Position numbers and translations under genes: made by a program. The notes beneath the pieces are model-generated. The model did no database searches. It worked only from the letters and a program-made list of their open reading frames with translations, and had not been told where the DNA came from. DNA of 64,000 nt, from contig QVOM02000126.1 in assembly GCA_003586115.2 (NCBI GenBank), forward strand, positions 61,324,496 to 61,388,495. The letters are read 5' to 3'. Numbering within the stretch: position 1 is the stretch's first letter; each line of letters begins with the position of its first letter. Source of the stretch: Salvator merianae (lineage: Eukaryota; Chordata; Lepidosauria; Squamata; Teiidae). This document shows, one piece after another, positions 1-11,589 of the stretch.

Positions 1-594
1 AAATTGTCCATTAAAAAGTTTTATCTGCCAGGGAATATAGGTCAGAGGAAGCATTGAAGAGGAAGCTGAATGACCTGAAAGAGTTTACAAGGGTGGCCAG
101 GAGGGAAGGCATGTGGGTGCAGACAGAAAATCTGCTTGGATCCTGAAGCTACATTGACAGTCTGAGCAGAACTGGGAAGGAGAAATTCGTTTCCTTTGCT
201 CATAAATGCAAGATGCCACTTCCTGGCTCAGCTGCAATGGCTGAGCCAATATTTAGTATAATCCTACTTAGATTGCATTAGACTAGCCTGGCCTTGAAGT
301 TACCAGCCTTGTTTGCAATAAGATTGCCAATTAGGGTTAAGACTGTACTGTCAGCTTTTATTAAAAATACATTAATAATCAGAAACTCATCATAATATGA
401 TACTCTAAGATACAGTGGAGCTTACTCAGCTTGTATCTAATAGCTCAATCACATGTATGGTTTGTTGGATAAACTGACACAATAATTCTCTCAAGAGACC
501 TTTTGTTCAATGAGAATTTGTCATTTGTAGTTCTCAGAAGTGATCACCTCAGGAGTTCCCAAAGGCTATTAGATGTGGACAATTAAAGTAACAC
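1..594. other. No recognisable gene or repeat
   Basis: AT-rich DNA with scattered stops in all frames. I see no splice-bounded reading frame, terminal inverted repeat or tandem array. A single TTAGGG-like hexamer near 332 is isolated and not telomeric. Confidence 0.5.
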
Positions 595-800
595 AACATT
601 TCTACCTACTTCCAGGTGCAGACGCTGCAGGCTGCAGCACAGCTGTGATTGCACCATGATGAGCCATGTCCCCATTCACCATGGTAGTGGCTGGACATTT
701 TCATGGCTGCTGTCATGCTGGGAGGCTGGCATTCATACTGTGCATGCTGGATGCCCATTTCTGGGCTGTTGCAGCCTTTGCAGTGCAGAGGGTCACCACA
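595..800 (-). repeat. Interspersed repeat fragment (GTGAATGCTG family)
   Basis: On the minus strand this carries the same core as the plus-strand copies near 27.3-27.7, 36.3-36.8 and 53.9-54.1 kb: a GTGAATGCTG-like box, the phrase CACTGCCATGGTG, and GCACCAGGAAGTAG (here as its complement CTACTTCCAGGTGC near 606). The copy lacks clear ends. The open frame at 656-889 lies wholly in this repeat and is not a gene. The better copy at 36.3-36.8 kb has GGACCTTT-type termini, suggesting a non-autonomous DNA transposon. Confidence 0.5.
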
Positions 801-1191
801 TGCATCATCTGTTCAATAGTAGAATGGTAGAATTCTACCACTTTAAGGTAGAAAGGGCAAACAAGCCCAATGTTTGGCCCTTGGACTAGTTCTCTGGAGG
901 ACTAACCTCTTTATCACAGGGATAAACCCAGTACATATGATGTGGAGCCTAATTTCTCCTTAGCTGCAAATGATTTTGCACTAGGTGGAATACATATAAG
1001 CCCTTAAATTTGTAACACAAAGGAGGACAAATCAACATTGTTGTGAGTACAACCCATTTGTGTCTTAACCCTAACCCTATTGTATCAGGTATAAAAGGCT
1101 CCTAATAGATTTAATTTAGAAAATAGGCAGGCCTCATTCATGTAACAAGAACTGATTTAAACTGAAACTCCATTCACTCACACTGAAAAAG
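801..1191. other. No recognisable gene or repeat
   Basis: Ordinary AT-rich sequence. Two tandem CCCTAA units near 1065-1078 are too few to call an interstitial telomeric repeat. Confidence 0.45.
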
Positions 1192-1752
1192 CACCTTTCA
1201 TGTGGCTTATGCCCTTCCTGCACTCCCCCACCCTGTTCTGGGACAGGGCAGGAACAAGCAACCTGCCCCATGCTGGGAAGGGTTGCTGCTGCAATGAGGC
1301 AAGGTCATCTGCATTCAGATGGCCCATCCCATTCTACACGCAGCCCCTGCCCCTGCAGAGCTGCACTGAAGCTCCAAAGGCTGCAAAGTTTTATGCCCAG
1401 CCTTCAGGGTTTCCAACTGGAACATTCTTGAGGTGGTCTAACTTTCAGTGGAGCTTCCTGAAGCACTTCTGAAAAGCCCCCCCTATGGTGTATCAGTCCA
1501 TGGGGATATGACATCTGCACATCTCCATGGTCTGGAATTCTAGCTCTGGTCTAGTTCTACACCTCATTATTGACATCTACAGCTATATTGGGCTAGGGCA
1601 CCATTTTCGTCACCCTAATCCAGTTCACTCTTCATTCAATAAGGGCAAAGTGTGAGTGGGGCAATGAGGCTGCTGTATTCCACAGTAGTATGCAGATGGC
1701 AGATGCTTGTTCCTGGATATATCCTGGAATAAGGCCCAATGTGGAAAAGACC
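1192..1752. mobile_element. PIF/Harbinger-like non-autonomous element (degraded)
   Basis: The left end GCACCTTTCATGTGGCTTA and the complement of the right end (GGTCTTTTCCACATTGGGC) are imperfect inverted copies. They match the GGCCCTTTCTGCACTTGGCC termini of the palindromic MITEs at 26.6, 53.7 and 63.7 kb. The last 60 bp closely follow the right half of those MITEs (GCAGATGGCAG, then a GATATATCCTGGAATAAGGCC-like run). The middle (1475-1615) is shared with 37.7-37.9 kb, including GGGCACCATTTTC. No clear 3-bp target duplication survives. No coding capacity. Confidence 0.5.
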
Positions 1753-3375
1753 TTTCAGACCACTTAGAGATGGTTGACAGGTGGGAACAATTCACATACC
1801 AGTCTGTCTCTCTCCCCACTCTTCTGTACATTCTAGACTATAAAAGGTGGATCAGAAAGGGGATGAGAACACAAGGCCAAACACTATCCTCTCTAAGAAG
1901 ATTTTTAGCCACTTTTACTTGCTATGTATGAATGCAGCCCAAGTTGCATCCATATCACCAAGACTAGCCCATGGCTTTCTGCTGCCTGGAACAGCTCTAG
2001 GATGAGCTCATGCTACCACTGGCCTGGAGTGCAATTTGATTCAGGTGCACCAAAAACAGGGGCAGAAGGAGCACTGGAAGAGGCTGAGAGTCACTTGACC
2101 ACTCACAGCACCCTGGAAGAGAAGTGCATGGGATCTGTGGTCCTTGCTCACTGTCTGATAGCAATAGAGTGCTCAGCAACAGGAAAAATGTTTTAAGGTG
2201 AGTCCTACCTGGAGGACCCTCACAATGGGCAGAGCTGTGAGAAGAAGAATGTATCAAGGATGCTAAAGTCTGCCTCACCTTGTTTCACCACTACTGCTGC
2301 CAGACAGAGGGAGAGAGCAGCAGGTGTGTGAATGAGTGCATCAGCAGGCAGGACCCAGAACAGGTTTCATTGCATCATCTTCTGCCCACAAAAGGTGACC
2401 CATTTTCCCCAAAGGCATAATAAAGGCAGAGGGAGAAAGGCAATCTGGGCTCCATTCAGCCTGGTGTGGGACAGGTGCAAAGTTGGCAGGAGGAGGAGCT
2501 GCACCCACACCAGGACTCGTGGGGGCTGCCTTTCCTTTCCTCATCATTTCTGCTACCTGACTCTGAACAGACAGAGGAAGGGAGCAGTAAGCAGCATACA
2601 AGGAACCAGATCTGAACCAGGTGCCTGTCCCAGGAAAGTCAAATCAAGGAATCAGGTTCCTGGATTTGGACAAGAGTGTGTGCTGATGGGGAAGAAGCTG
2701 TCTCTGCCCACCCCTTGTCTGCCATTAAGACTATGCCATACCTCCCCACCCCAGTCCTCTCCAACTTCCCTGAATAGAATTGTTTGAGTCACCATGCACT
2801 CCATATACAAAGGGAAACCAGATCAACACCTGAGCCATATACAAACAATGAATGATAATGCATCACCAACCTCTGCTGCACCTGGATATGGCAGCCTAGC
2901 TTTGCAGGTCTGATGTCATTCACAATCTGTCTTTTAGCACCTCACCACCACTACCCCATTACCCATACGCATGTACTTTATCTAGCAATAAAGCCAGACC
3001 TACTAACAATCAAAGTTCCAGCCTTATTTTGTACTGAAAACATTTCCACAATGTTCTGTCATTGCTCTGTGGGTTTATCCTGATGAAATTTCTGGAGAAT
3101 GTCTAAGATGAATCCTGTTACATGAGCTTATGTAATTTATTTGAGTTTTCTGCATCTGCCTTTCTTATTTAAGAAACTCAGACTTATTGAACAGCACCAC
3201 AGGAAAGCAATCTTAATGACATCCTACAGGTTGCTGTCAATATTCTTTTTGTGTGCGTTTTTTTATTAATAGATACATGCATACTGCTATGTTAAGAATG
3301 CTTTGTGTGCTTTGCTTTAGCACTGAATACAGGTCTCTGTGGCAATGTTGCATAGGGTTTTACAGGACCTGGGAA
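1753..3375. other. Unassigned; GC-richer block at 2.0-2.8 kb
   Basis: From about 2000 to 2790 the DNA is GC-richer and holds overlapping open frames on both strands up to about 150 codons. They have no domain motif and read as chance. Two similar segments near 2290-2330 and 2550-2600 (each with CAGACAGAGG followed by a GGAGCAG-like run) suggest an old internal duplication or unrecognised repeat. Nothing else is recognisable. Confidence 0.4.
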
Positions 3376-3500
3376 TCCGTCATTCAAATCCACACTCAGC
3401 CATTGAACTTCAGCAGGTGAGCTGATGCCTGTCACTTTCTCATAGCATACAAGATGGTTGTGAAGATAAAATTGGCAGCAGGGAGAGGAAAGGGTAATTT
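3376..3500 (+). repeat. MIR/CORE-like SINE fragment
   Basis: ATTCAAATCC near 3383 resembles a tRNA B box. It is followed by a CACTCAGCCATTGAA-like run, CTGTCACTTTCTCA, then GGTTGTGAAGATAAAATTGG. This order (B box, CAGCCATGAA, GTCACTCTCTCA, GGTTGTTGTGAGGATAAAATGG) is the familiar tail of tRNA-derived SINEs common in reptiles. The 5' A-box end and poly tail are not clear, so this is a fragment. Confidence 0.5.
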
Positions 3501-4539
3501 TTTTCACCTTTAGTTCTTTAGAGGAATGGCAGGATACAGGCATAAAGGTAATTAAACACATTTTTAACAAAACTTCTCATGGGGGGGAAACAGTTGTACA
3601 TCCAAATCCGGTTTTGGAGAGATGTATCTTGCTATCATGCCCAAATTAGATAAAAGAGATGGAATGAGCTATGAAAAGGTGTGGAAAACAGTAAAATAAC
3701 TCCAATATGTAACAGCCCCTTTAGAAATGAGGGAACATCCAAAATCTAGGGAAAAGTTCTGAGGAGGAGAATTCTGAAAATACTCATGCACTTTCATCAA
3801 CAGCATCATATGCAAATTTGCTCAGGAATAAGTCCTTCTGATCCCATTGAAACTTAACTCTCAGGTAAAGCATTTATCCTCAGTGGACCTCCTTTGAGCA
3901 GTAAATATCAGTTAATGCTATAGTAGTTGTATCTTTTACGACATTTCTAAGGCCTCTTTTGGATTTCAGTTTCAAGAGCTGAACCAGTAGTGGTCCACAA
4001 ATCAAGACTTCATCAAAAACAGCAGCAGGACCATGATCTGACTGAAAATCTTACTTTTACCAAAGAAATTGGGATTTGGCTTGGCTTGGGTGGGTGAAAG
4101 TAATTTCAATTCCTCTTTACTTCTACTTCTGCCACTCTAATGAGCCTCTGCTGAAGCACAGAATGTTAATGTATAAACAAACATAATCTACCAGAAGATT
4201 AGAAAAGAAGATTGGAACAGCAGGACTGGAATAGATCCACAAGCTTCAGTCCATCGATAGGGGGTTAAACAGAGACAATGGTTTTCTGGCATACTACACA
4301 TATTATAACACTAGTTAACAACCCAGCCTTTTAAGCACCACTCCCCTGGACTATCCATCACATCTCCTTTCTGGTTCCCAGCCAGTATCACTCTGTATTA
4401 CAACACTCTGTCAAGTTTGCACCTCTATTCACAGATATAGCCTTAATGACCATCCTTATCTTGTCACCTCATCACCACACCCATAGTTTTGCATTTCTAT
4501 TGCTATTCACACAGAGAGAGTTTGTCTATATAGGTCTGT
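3501..4539. other. No recognisable gene or repeat
   Basis: AT-rich DNA with no supported coding frame or repeat architecture. Confidence 0.45.
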
Positions 4540-4646
4540 GCCTAGGCACTTCAGTCCACACATCTGATGAAGTAGACTTAATCTACAAAAACTTATGTTA
4601 CCAACCTCTTTGTTAGTCTCTGAGGTGCTACTAGACCCCCCTTGCT
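4540..4646 (+). repeat. Probable dispersed amniote repeat fragment
   Basis: Contains CACATCTGATGAAGTAGAC, then CAAAAACTTATG, then TTGTTAGTCTCTGAGGTGC. This wording resembles a repeat seen widely in turtles and lizards (CTGAAGAAGTGGG, CGAAAGCTTATG, TTGTTAGTCTCTAAGGTGC). I recognise the text but cannot name the family with confidence. Confidence 0.4.
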
Positions 4647-5341
4647 ACCATAAGTGATTTGAGATGTGTCTATGAGGCAGAATAAAATCTCTGATCATTC
4701 ATAGAGACTGTAGCTGAAGAATAGGTGCCCTTTTTGATTTACCAGCTGTCATGTATTCAACCCTTGTATAACATGGTCATTAATTTCAAGGAATGATCAT
4801 GTAGTATAAATTGTATTAGGGAAACAGAAAGTGATTGGACCTTTCCCTAGCTGCCAGCTTTCCATTTCAAAGTCAACCAGTAATATGTTACAGAACTGTC
4901 CAAAGCCCCACATCCACATATATTTCTTCTAGAATAGCATTGGACAAATTCAGCTCCGCCAGGCCCTATACTCATGGGACTATCCTTAGGCTATGACTCT
5001 ATGCGGCAGTATAGCATGCAAGAGAGCATTAAGATCAGTCTGTGAAAATCCTGGATAGATCATTGTACAATTTCTTCCCTGCACTGATCAGAGGACAGCT
5101 GTTGTCTAGCATTATACAAAAGCCTTAAGTTCATCACCTAATTTAGAACTGCTGTTCACTACGATATGTCTGAGATTTTGACTGTTTCTTAAAGGAATAT
5201 TATCCATTTCATCAACAGCTGCATCTGACAGCATATTGTGAAAGATAAGCAGGAGAGATTTCCAAGTCTAACAGCCTTTTCACACTTATCTGCAGGAACA
5301 TGCCATGCCATCTGCCAGAACACTGCATCCACACCTAGATG
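4647..5341. other. No recognisable gene or repeat
   Basis: AT-rich DNA without supported coding or repeat structure. Confidence 0.45.
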
Positions 5342-5800
5342 CTACTGCATAGGTCTTGAAGCTGTCTGAGCCCTCCCTATGCTAAGTCTGCTGTGCACTG
5401 GAAGCACGAGAAAGAGCCCACGTGCTGTGCACTGAGGGGGCATGGACTGCATGACTGTGACTGCACAGTCATTTGCAGTTTCTGGATTATCCTGAAAATT
5501 TTGAACCTGAGGCTCGAACTCTGCAACACTGATCCTTTCCAGCCATTCACATTTTGTGTCTTGCTGGAACAAAGGCACGAGCCCGTGTAGAGGCCAATCT
5601 TACGTCCTTGATCCCAGGCACCACTAGGAGATCTTTAGATTGAGATCTCAGTGACCTTGTAGGTTCACACGGGAGGGTGTAATTCCTGAGATATGTGGGT
5701 CCCAGGCCGCAATATGCCTTAAATGTTAATAACAAGACTTTGTACCTGATCCGGAGGTCCACTGGTAGCTGGTCCAATAACTTCCTAATGAAACAATGTG
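5342..5800 (-). pseudogene. L2/CR1-clade LINE fragment: C-terminus of reverse transcriptase ORF
   Basis: On the minus strand, 5547-5777 translates to text typical of the C-terminal end of an L2-like LINE polyprotein. In order: LPVDLRIRYKVLLLTFKA, YCGLGPTYLRNY, PTRSLRSQSKDLLVVPGIK, then STRARAF. The expected next motif (APxxWNSLP) is recognisable only with a frameshift near 5560. Upstream RT and endonuclease domains are absent, so the copy is 5'-truncated as usual for LINEs. The downstream part (5342-5545) is presumably its C-terminus or 3' UTR but has no AAATAAAT tail. The same family gives the plus-strand fragment at 34.86-35.37 kb. Confidence 0.7.
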
Positions 5801-7364
5801 TTATGTTGCGAACCAGTACGTGACAGTGTCATACATCAGTTGTGAAGACTGAACAGCACAGGATTATTTTTTAACTCCTGAGCAGCTTAGCTATTATGAG
5901 TGAATTCTTTTCTTCACTTGAACGAAGATGCTTGAAACTGGTAATCCAGATCAGAGCAGGGTGGAGTGCACAAGGGTGGGTGAGGCTTCCTGTATTCCTC
6001 ACTAATGTGCAGAAGGGAGACCCTTAGTGCACGTGCTGGTAAGGAATAACAGTAAGTGCCAAAAAAACCCAAGTCACTACATAATCCAAATTAAAGTTGT
6101 TACTGTCACTGTGATCTTTTCTTTCACCATTATGTTGCTAATTGAGACATAATTGTGAAAGTACCATAAGTAAAATGCATTGTGAACTCCATATGCATAC
6201 AGGTAAACTCCAACTATAGAAGTGACTCTTCTATTAACAAAGCCATAGGGGACATCGACCAGCTTGGGAGAAAAGAGATTTTAAGTATCAACATATCTGA
6301 TAATACTAGACACAGTGAATTGAAGTTCTTTTGGCATTCAATCCTTACATCATAAGAATAATTGTATCTATCACTCAAATTCAGTGATAAAATCTCTTCT
6401 CATTTTGGTTTGAAATGAATATCTATTTCTTTTCAACAGACTAAAGAAGGATGGATTACATTTTGACAATAGGCCACTAAGAAGCATAAGATCTTCCCAT
6501 TCTGAACAGAACCATGCAGTTTTCAAATTTTGGCTTTCTGTGAATTATCCTTAAATATGTCAAAGCTGTTTGATAAGTTTCTTCTCAATGTGACAAACAG
6601 CCCACCTAAGCAGAGTTAAACTGCAGAACACATCAGAATTCAAAAGATGTTCAATCTGAAATGAAACAGTTATTGTTCCTGTTGTGATAGTACAAGAAAA
6701 CCTACATCTACATTTTAACCCCTTCGCTCCCTAGGTTTAGAACATATAGTTATAAGTGCACATATCTCGTTCAAATTCACCCTGGGAAAACTGTTCCAAG
6801 GCTGAGTCCTTAGCCATTCACATTTAGAGGCAGTAGTCCAGGTTAAAAACAGAGTCTTCATTCCTTCCACAGAGGACCTGAGAAAGACGACCTGTGCTTC
6901 CTTTCCTCTCTGCCTGACTTCTTGCATATCCACACAGCCTCGAAAGCAATTGTATAATTCAGCCTTCAGTTTACCAGTCAACAGAAAAACGTGGCTCACA
7001 TGCTGCGTGCCTTAGCACAATAGCATCCTGCAGAGCTTTACGCAGTCCAGTGGCTGACTGCAAGATATCTCCTAGGTAACAGTATTGGAGTCAAGGAGCT
7101 AATTGGTGGGCATAAAAGAGTATAGGATAGTTTTCATTGGTTCATGAGAAATTATTTCACACCACTGAAATGTGGGCCTCTGGGAGCTCCAAAGGAGCAT
7201 TCAGAGGCTCCCCATAATGACTCAGCTTTGTTCTGCACCAGGAGCAATTCACCTACCCTTGGGATGGATTGCCAGGGGTACTGACCTCCAGTGTGAATGC
7301 AGTTATAAAAGAAGCAGACTCAATACTCTATTTTGGTGGTGTGGGCACTGAAGCAGCATTCTTA
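5801..7364. other. No recognisable gene or repeat
   Basis: AT-rich sequence. A 94-codon minus-strand frame at 6715-6999 has no recognisable motif and is treated as chance. Confidence 0.4.
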
Positions 7365-7565
7365 GGCTGCATTCACACATGATAAAAGAAGCATCTTAAA
7401 AGTGCCTTAGAGACAGTAACATGTGACCCTTGTGTTTTCATCCCATCTGCAATCCATATTCTTGAGAATCAAATGTTCATGAGAAGGGGAAGGAACAGAT
7501 TAGCCTGTGAACAATCCCATCTGTGAACCATCTCTAAGCCATCTCAAAGACATCTCAGAGGTGCT

Positions 7566-7597
<32 letters not shown>

Positions 7598-7618
7598 ATC
7601 CTCTGTGTGAACACAGCT
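7365..7618. mobile_element. Small TIR element, GGCTGYGTTCACAC family (PIF/Harbinger-like)
   Basis: Starts GGCTGCATTCACACAT and ends ATCCTCTGTGTGAACACAGCT, imperfect inverted copies. Flanks are TTA on the left and TGA on the right, consistent with a decayed 3-bp duplication. The interior resembles the copies at 20.8-21.0, 26.2-26.4 and 43.9-44.0 kb: CATGAGAAGGGG-like text, then CTCAAAGACATCTCAGAGGTGC. An AAAT array at 7567-7599 lies just inside the right end. Non-coding. Confidence 0.55.
7567..7599. repeat. (AAAT)n microsatellite
   Basis: About eight tandem AAAT units, inside the right end of the TIR element at 7365-7618. Confidence 0.95.
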
Positions 7619-8414
7619 TGAGTTTGAATTCCCAGGTCTCAAGACTGCTATACTCTGTCTCTAGACTGAACTTTCAACAGACTTCCAAATTAGAAGAAAT
7701 AGTAACAAATCTATGACACGTTGCCTGTTGCCTCTATATCAAGGGATACTGGAAGCAGTACAAGTTTACAATACAAGTTTCATTTGGTACATTATCAGGG
7801 TAGAAGATAGACATGCTGTCTGTTTTGAGCAGAAAATTAATCCAGAGGGATCGGTATTTGCCTTTTAGGGTTACTGCAGGTGTTTGTTTTCAAGCTCATT
7901 GTTCATTTGCTAACATTTAACCAGTGTTGAAGAGTTTTCAGTTTAGTAGTAGATTGTGTGAATCTTTTTGACTTGTCTTTCACTTTCACCAAAACTCTGC
8001 CCTACATTCCAGAATTTACTTTAGTCCTGGGAATATTTAGCCCCTAAGGCCAATATCCAAAGAGATCCTAACTGCACTTGCATGTGAGGAATGAAGCAAA
8101 ATGGCCTGGCAAAATCTCTCTCTCCTTCCAGAACCATCTTTGACCTAGTTAATACCTGAGCATCCCTATTTTCCTATGGACTTGGCTACCAACTGCAAAC
8201 ACAAAGCCTAGACTTCCCCTTCTCAAGCATGTCTTTCCAGTAAAGAGCCATTGGGCGGCAGCAGTGTTAGAGCCAGTAGTAGCTCCTGAATCACTGGTGG
8301 GAAGGTAATGGAGCAAAAGCAAATGAGGGCAAGATCCTGGATGAAAGCCTCCTTTCAACCACACCAAACTGTATTTTAATTTTCAACAGATGATCATGCA
8401 GTTTGGTGAGAAGA
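7619..8414. other. No recognisable gene or repeat
   Basis: No supported coding frame. A 72-codon minus-strand frame at 8149-8367 shows no family motif. Confidence 0.4.
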
Positions 8415-8475
8415 CTTCCTTCCTTCCTTCCTTCCTTCCTTCCTTCCTTCCTTCCTTCCTTCCTTCCTTCCTTCC
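8415..8475. repeat. (TTCC)n microsatellite
   Basis: About 15 tandem TTCC units. Read on the minus strand it is GGAA, directly after the L1-like 3' end at 8476-8830, so it probably grew from that LINE's 3' tail. Confidence 0.95.
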
Positions 8476-8830
8476 TTTTTTATAATACATAAAACATATA
8501 TCTTATTCCCAAATGGGTAAATTCATATACTAACATTTGTTCATTACATTTTGGCCTGCCCCCCATCTCCAAAAGTTTCTTCTAGATTTCTTGTTTCTCA
8601 CCCCTCCTGATTTTTCAGTTCCCTTCTTTTCCAGGCCTGTCTTCTTTCCTCTTTTCTCTCTAAATCCAGCAATAACAAGCTCATTCTATAATTCTTGTAA
8701 AAAGTCAATAAAAGGTTAGCAGTTTTTAATGAATCTATCCATGGTCTTATCTTATTTCTCAATAAGTTAGTCAACTTGTCCATCTCAGTGAGATCCATCA
8801 TTTTAATCAACTAATCATTTACCATAGGTA
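8476..8830 (-). pseudogene. L1-like LINE 3' end (ORF2 C-terminus remnant)
   Basis: Minus-strand translation of 8598-8810 includes MDKLTNLLRNKIRPWIDSLK followed by TANLLLTFY, which I read as the C-terminal tail of an L1-type ORF2. The second minus-strand LINE near 19.74-19.95 kb encodes the matching LKTDNPLLT and shares the nucleotide phrase AGTCAATAAA(A/G)GGTTA. No RT domain is present, so the copy is strongly 5'-truncated. The L1 assignment is tentative and the LINE origin more secure. Confidence 0.45.
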
Positions 8831-9090
8831 TTTTATCCCCTTTCAGAACAGAAGAATTCCCAATGGAACCTTGCTTCAACTCTCATTGGATCATACATTC
8901 CAATCTGTGAATCATTTTTGTGTAACACATATGGTGATGCATGGGGAACAGTAAAAGGGAACCATAAGACAGAGGAAGCCTTCAAAAAACACAATGAAAT
9001 TTCTGCAGAGGCAGAGAGGAAGAGGCAGCAAGGAAACTTCAGTGACAGCCTCTAGGGTCAGATTTGGTCCCAGAAGCCATATATAGATTA
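8831..9090. other. Short unassigned interval
   Basis: No gene or repeat recognised. A 98-codon minus-strand frame at 8912-9208 runs through it into the neighbouring transposon and is chance. Confidence 0.4.
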
Positions 9091-9438
9091 CACAGGAGTA
9101 GAGATGTGCAAAAGTTGTTTCGCATTTGAACAGTCGATCAAATATTTCACATTTGCAGATATTCAAATTGAATAAAAAAATGCACTGTTTCACATTTTCA
9201 GAGTTCAATCAAAACAAACCAGCCTCTTCCTTTGTTAAAATGGAATATTCATTTGAATATTCACATTTTTGCTGGTTTTTAACCCATGAAAAGGGGGAAA
9301 CATCATGAAAACTGCCAAAATGAACACAAAAGATCCTTTTTTGTCATTACGATTCACTGATGAAGTGAAAATACAGATTTTTGCTTTGGCAGCAGACTGA
9401 AAATGTGAATTGTGTTTGTGCGCATCCCTACACAGGAG
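9091..9438. mobile_element. hAT-type non-autonomous element with perfect 8-bp target duplication
   Basis: The element proper is 9099-9430 (332 bp). It is flanked on both sides by the identical octamer CACAGGAG (9091-9098 and 9431-9438). It starts TAGAGATGTGCA, and the complement of its end is TAGGGATGCGCACA. An 8-bp duplication with short TIRs is the signature of hAT superfamily elements. The interior is AT-rich with repeated CATTTGAATATTCACATTT-like words and no transposase. Relatives with the same TIR are at 19261-19577 and 33398-33723. Confidence 0.85.
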
Positions 9439-9679
9439 CTAAAGGTGGTGACTAGAAGCAGTCATAGCTTTCTTTTCTTCTGGATATGCAGCAGGACTCT
9501 AATTCTAAGGCTTCCTTGTGTGACATGTTGCAGGCTGTACAGCCACATTTCTCTTTCTGCTGCTTGAAAGTGAGGGGGGTTATTGTTGTCAGACAGCTTT
9601 AGGAATGGGGTAACCACAGTCCTGTTTGCCATGTTCGGAGAAAGCTTAATGCTAAATGCAGAGCTATACTTATCCCAGT
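9439..9679. other. Short unassigned interval
   Basis: No recognisable gene or repeat. Confidence 0.4.
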
Positions 9680-9850
9680 TGTGATGGTGGGGTACTGTAC
9701 CTTTAAGAGGTTTAAAGCTGGCTGATGAAAAACTGTTACATTCGGTTGGTGAGCCGAGGAGAGCGGGAGAGAGAGGAGTGTGGAGCTGAAGAGACTCGGA
9801 GCAGCTACCAAATGACGAGAGAGAGGAAAGAAGTGGCTTTACTTGCTAGC
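9680..9850 (+). repeat. Possible LTR-like fragment, GA-rich
   Basis: Begins TGTGATGGTGGGGTACTG and continues ACCTTTAAGAGGTTTAAAG, then a purine-rich GC-richer block (CGAGGAGAGCGGGAGAGAGA) and GACTCGGAGCAGC. The word order recalls reptile retroviral or gypsy-type LTR upstream regions. I see no second copy, primer-binding site or duplication, so this is only suggestive. Confidence 0.2.
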
Positions 9851-10529
9851 ATACTCAATTCAATATTTGGGATGTCTTTCCTTTGAATTATAGCCAGACC
9901 CTTGACTTGCTTTCTAAGAAACTGATACAGCAGATCAGAGAAACAATGAGCAGAAGTGTGTGGTTTCTCTGCCTCCCTGCTTCAGATTAGGTGACTTTCA
10001 GTTTAGGCATGCTGGTTTTCGAGAATCAACAGCATCTCCCTTTCAGAGCCAGAATATTCACCTTCCCCTTCTCATTGGTACCTAATGTCCCATGCATCAT
10101 TGCTGGAGAATATAGTTTCAAAAGCAGCTGAGCGTTAGATACATTTTGGAATTCCTTTAGGGGACAGTAGACTACAGAATAGTTAAAAATCAATAATCAC
10201 TCTACAGAGTTGCCTTTAGCACTAAAAGTGACCTTACTGTGTCCTTGTAACAAAGACATTTTTTGTTCTTTGCAAACACATTATTTCAAGCTAGTACATA
10301 CATAAATCTGTTAGGCCACTAGGTTGTGCTTTGACAGATAAAGGCTTCATATGTGCTCACTCTTTGATTCCTGTTGACTTCCCTTCAAGTTAGGGAGCTC
10401 CAGACGTGTGAAAAATGCCAGCAAGCTGTTGATGTCACAGCCTGACCCACCAGACATTCCCAGTATCATGTTGGGCCTCTGGTGATGTATTGGCTGCTTA
10501 GTTTGAAAGGGATCCCACACTATCATTAC
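9851..10529. other. No recognisable gene or repeat
   Basis: No supported coding frame or repeat structure. Confidence 0.4.
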
Positions 10530-10988
10530 TGATCTAAAATCATGCATGGTGTGGAAAAGATGGACAGAGAAAAATCATTTTCTCTATTGCACAACATTAG
10601 AAGCACAGATACTAGTGGGCAGGAGACTTAGGGCTGAGAAGGCAAAGTATTTTTTCACTCAAGGGTCATCAGTCTAGAGGTGGTGCCAGAAGAGGTGGTG
10701 CCAGCAACCAGCCTAGATAGCTTTAAGAAAGGGTTAAACATGTTTATGGAGGACAAGTGTATCCATGGCTATTAGGATAAATGCCTAGGTACCACTTCGG
10801 GGTTGGAGAGGTAGGCAAGATGCCTCTCAAGGTCATTTACAGGGAGTCAAGAGCAGGTGAAGGTTTTGCCTTTATATTCTGCTTAAGAATGCCCTGAAGC
10901 AATTGGTGAGCACTGCATGAAACAGAATGCTGGGCTAGATAGACTGTGGCCTGATCCACTGGGGCTCTTCTTATGTTCTCTTATGTTC
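10530..10988 (+). repeat. CR1 LINE 3' end
   Basis: Typical reptilian CR1 3'-UTR text in order: AAAATCATGCATGGTGTGGA, CAAGGGTCATCAGTCTAGAGG, GGTGGTGCCAG, TAGCTTTAAGAAAGGGTTAA, ATGGCTATTAGGATAAATG, AGCAATTGGTGAGC, GCTGGGCTAGATAGACTGTGG, CTGATCCA, ending in repeated CTTATGTTC. Three other fragments in the window (16.4, 59.8 and 63.7 kb) align to the same text. No RT domain, so it is 5'-truncated. Confidence 0.85.
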
Positions 10989-11589
10989 ATATGACTGCAA
11001 TTCTGTGCATCCTCACATGAAAATTGACCCCACTGAACACGATGGTTTATGTGCACTTCAGACAACACTGAAATGAAACAAAGAAGGGAGAGTGGATTCA
11101 GATTCTATGTTTTTAGGCATGATGACACACTATCCACTTTGACCTTATGAACCAGTCACTCTTAGGTGACCCATATACCTATTCTTCAAGGGATATTTTA
11201 ATTAATAATTTCAAGTATCTTTTTCCTATCCTGTATCTATGGTTCTTTCTATTTGAACTGGGAGCTTCTCACATACAGTTTATGGAAACAACAACAATAA
11301 CAAAAAAAGTCCCCTATACCTGAAAGAGAGTTAAATGTATCCAGTGATTCCTAGAGATGGGTGCTGAGATATTGTTGGTCTCAGACTCCATAGCTATTAT
11401 GAGCCACAAGCAGAAATGATGCACTCTGACATCTGGGGATTTAAGACTATTCATTCCCAGAAGGAATTCACAGGCCAACACTGTAGATATGAAATATCCC
11501 ATATGTTTGCAAAGACAAGTGATGAAAGCCACTCAAATTGCCATCATCTTTTGTACTGTGTTAAGCTGAAAGCTGCAGTTTAGCTTGAT
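10989..11589. other. No recognisable gene or repeat
   Basis: No supported coding frame or repeat architecture. Confidence 0.4.

Noticed and set aside
1060..1080. Two CCCTAA units suggesting telomeric repeat
   Set aside because: Only two tandem units, with no flanking degenerate array.
2332..2787. 151-codon plus-strand open frame
   Set aside because: No domain, no codon periodicity, overlapped by an opposite-strand frame of similar quality, and no splice or promoter context.
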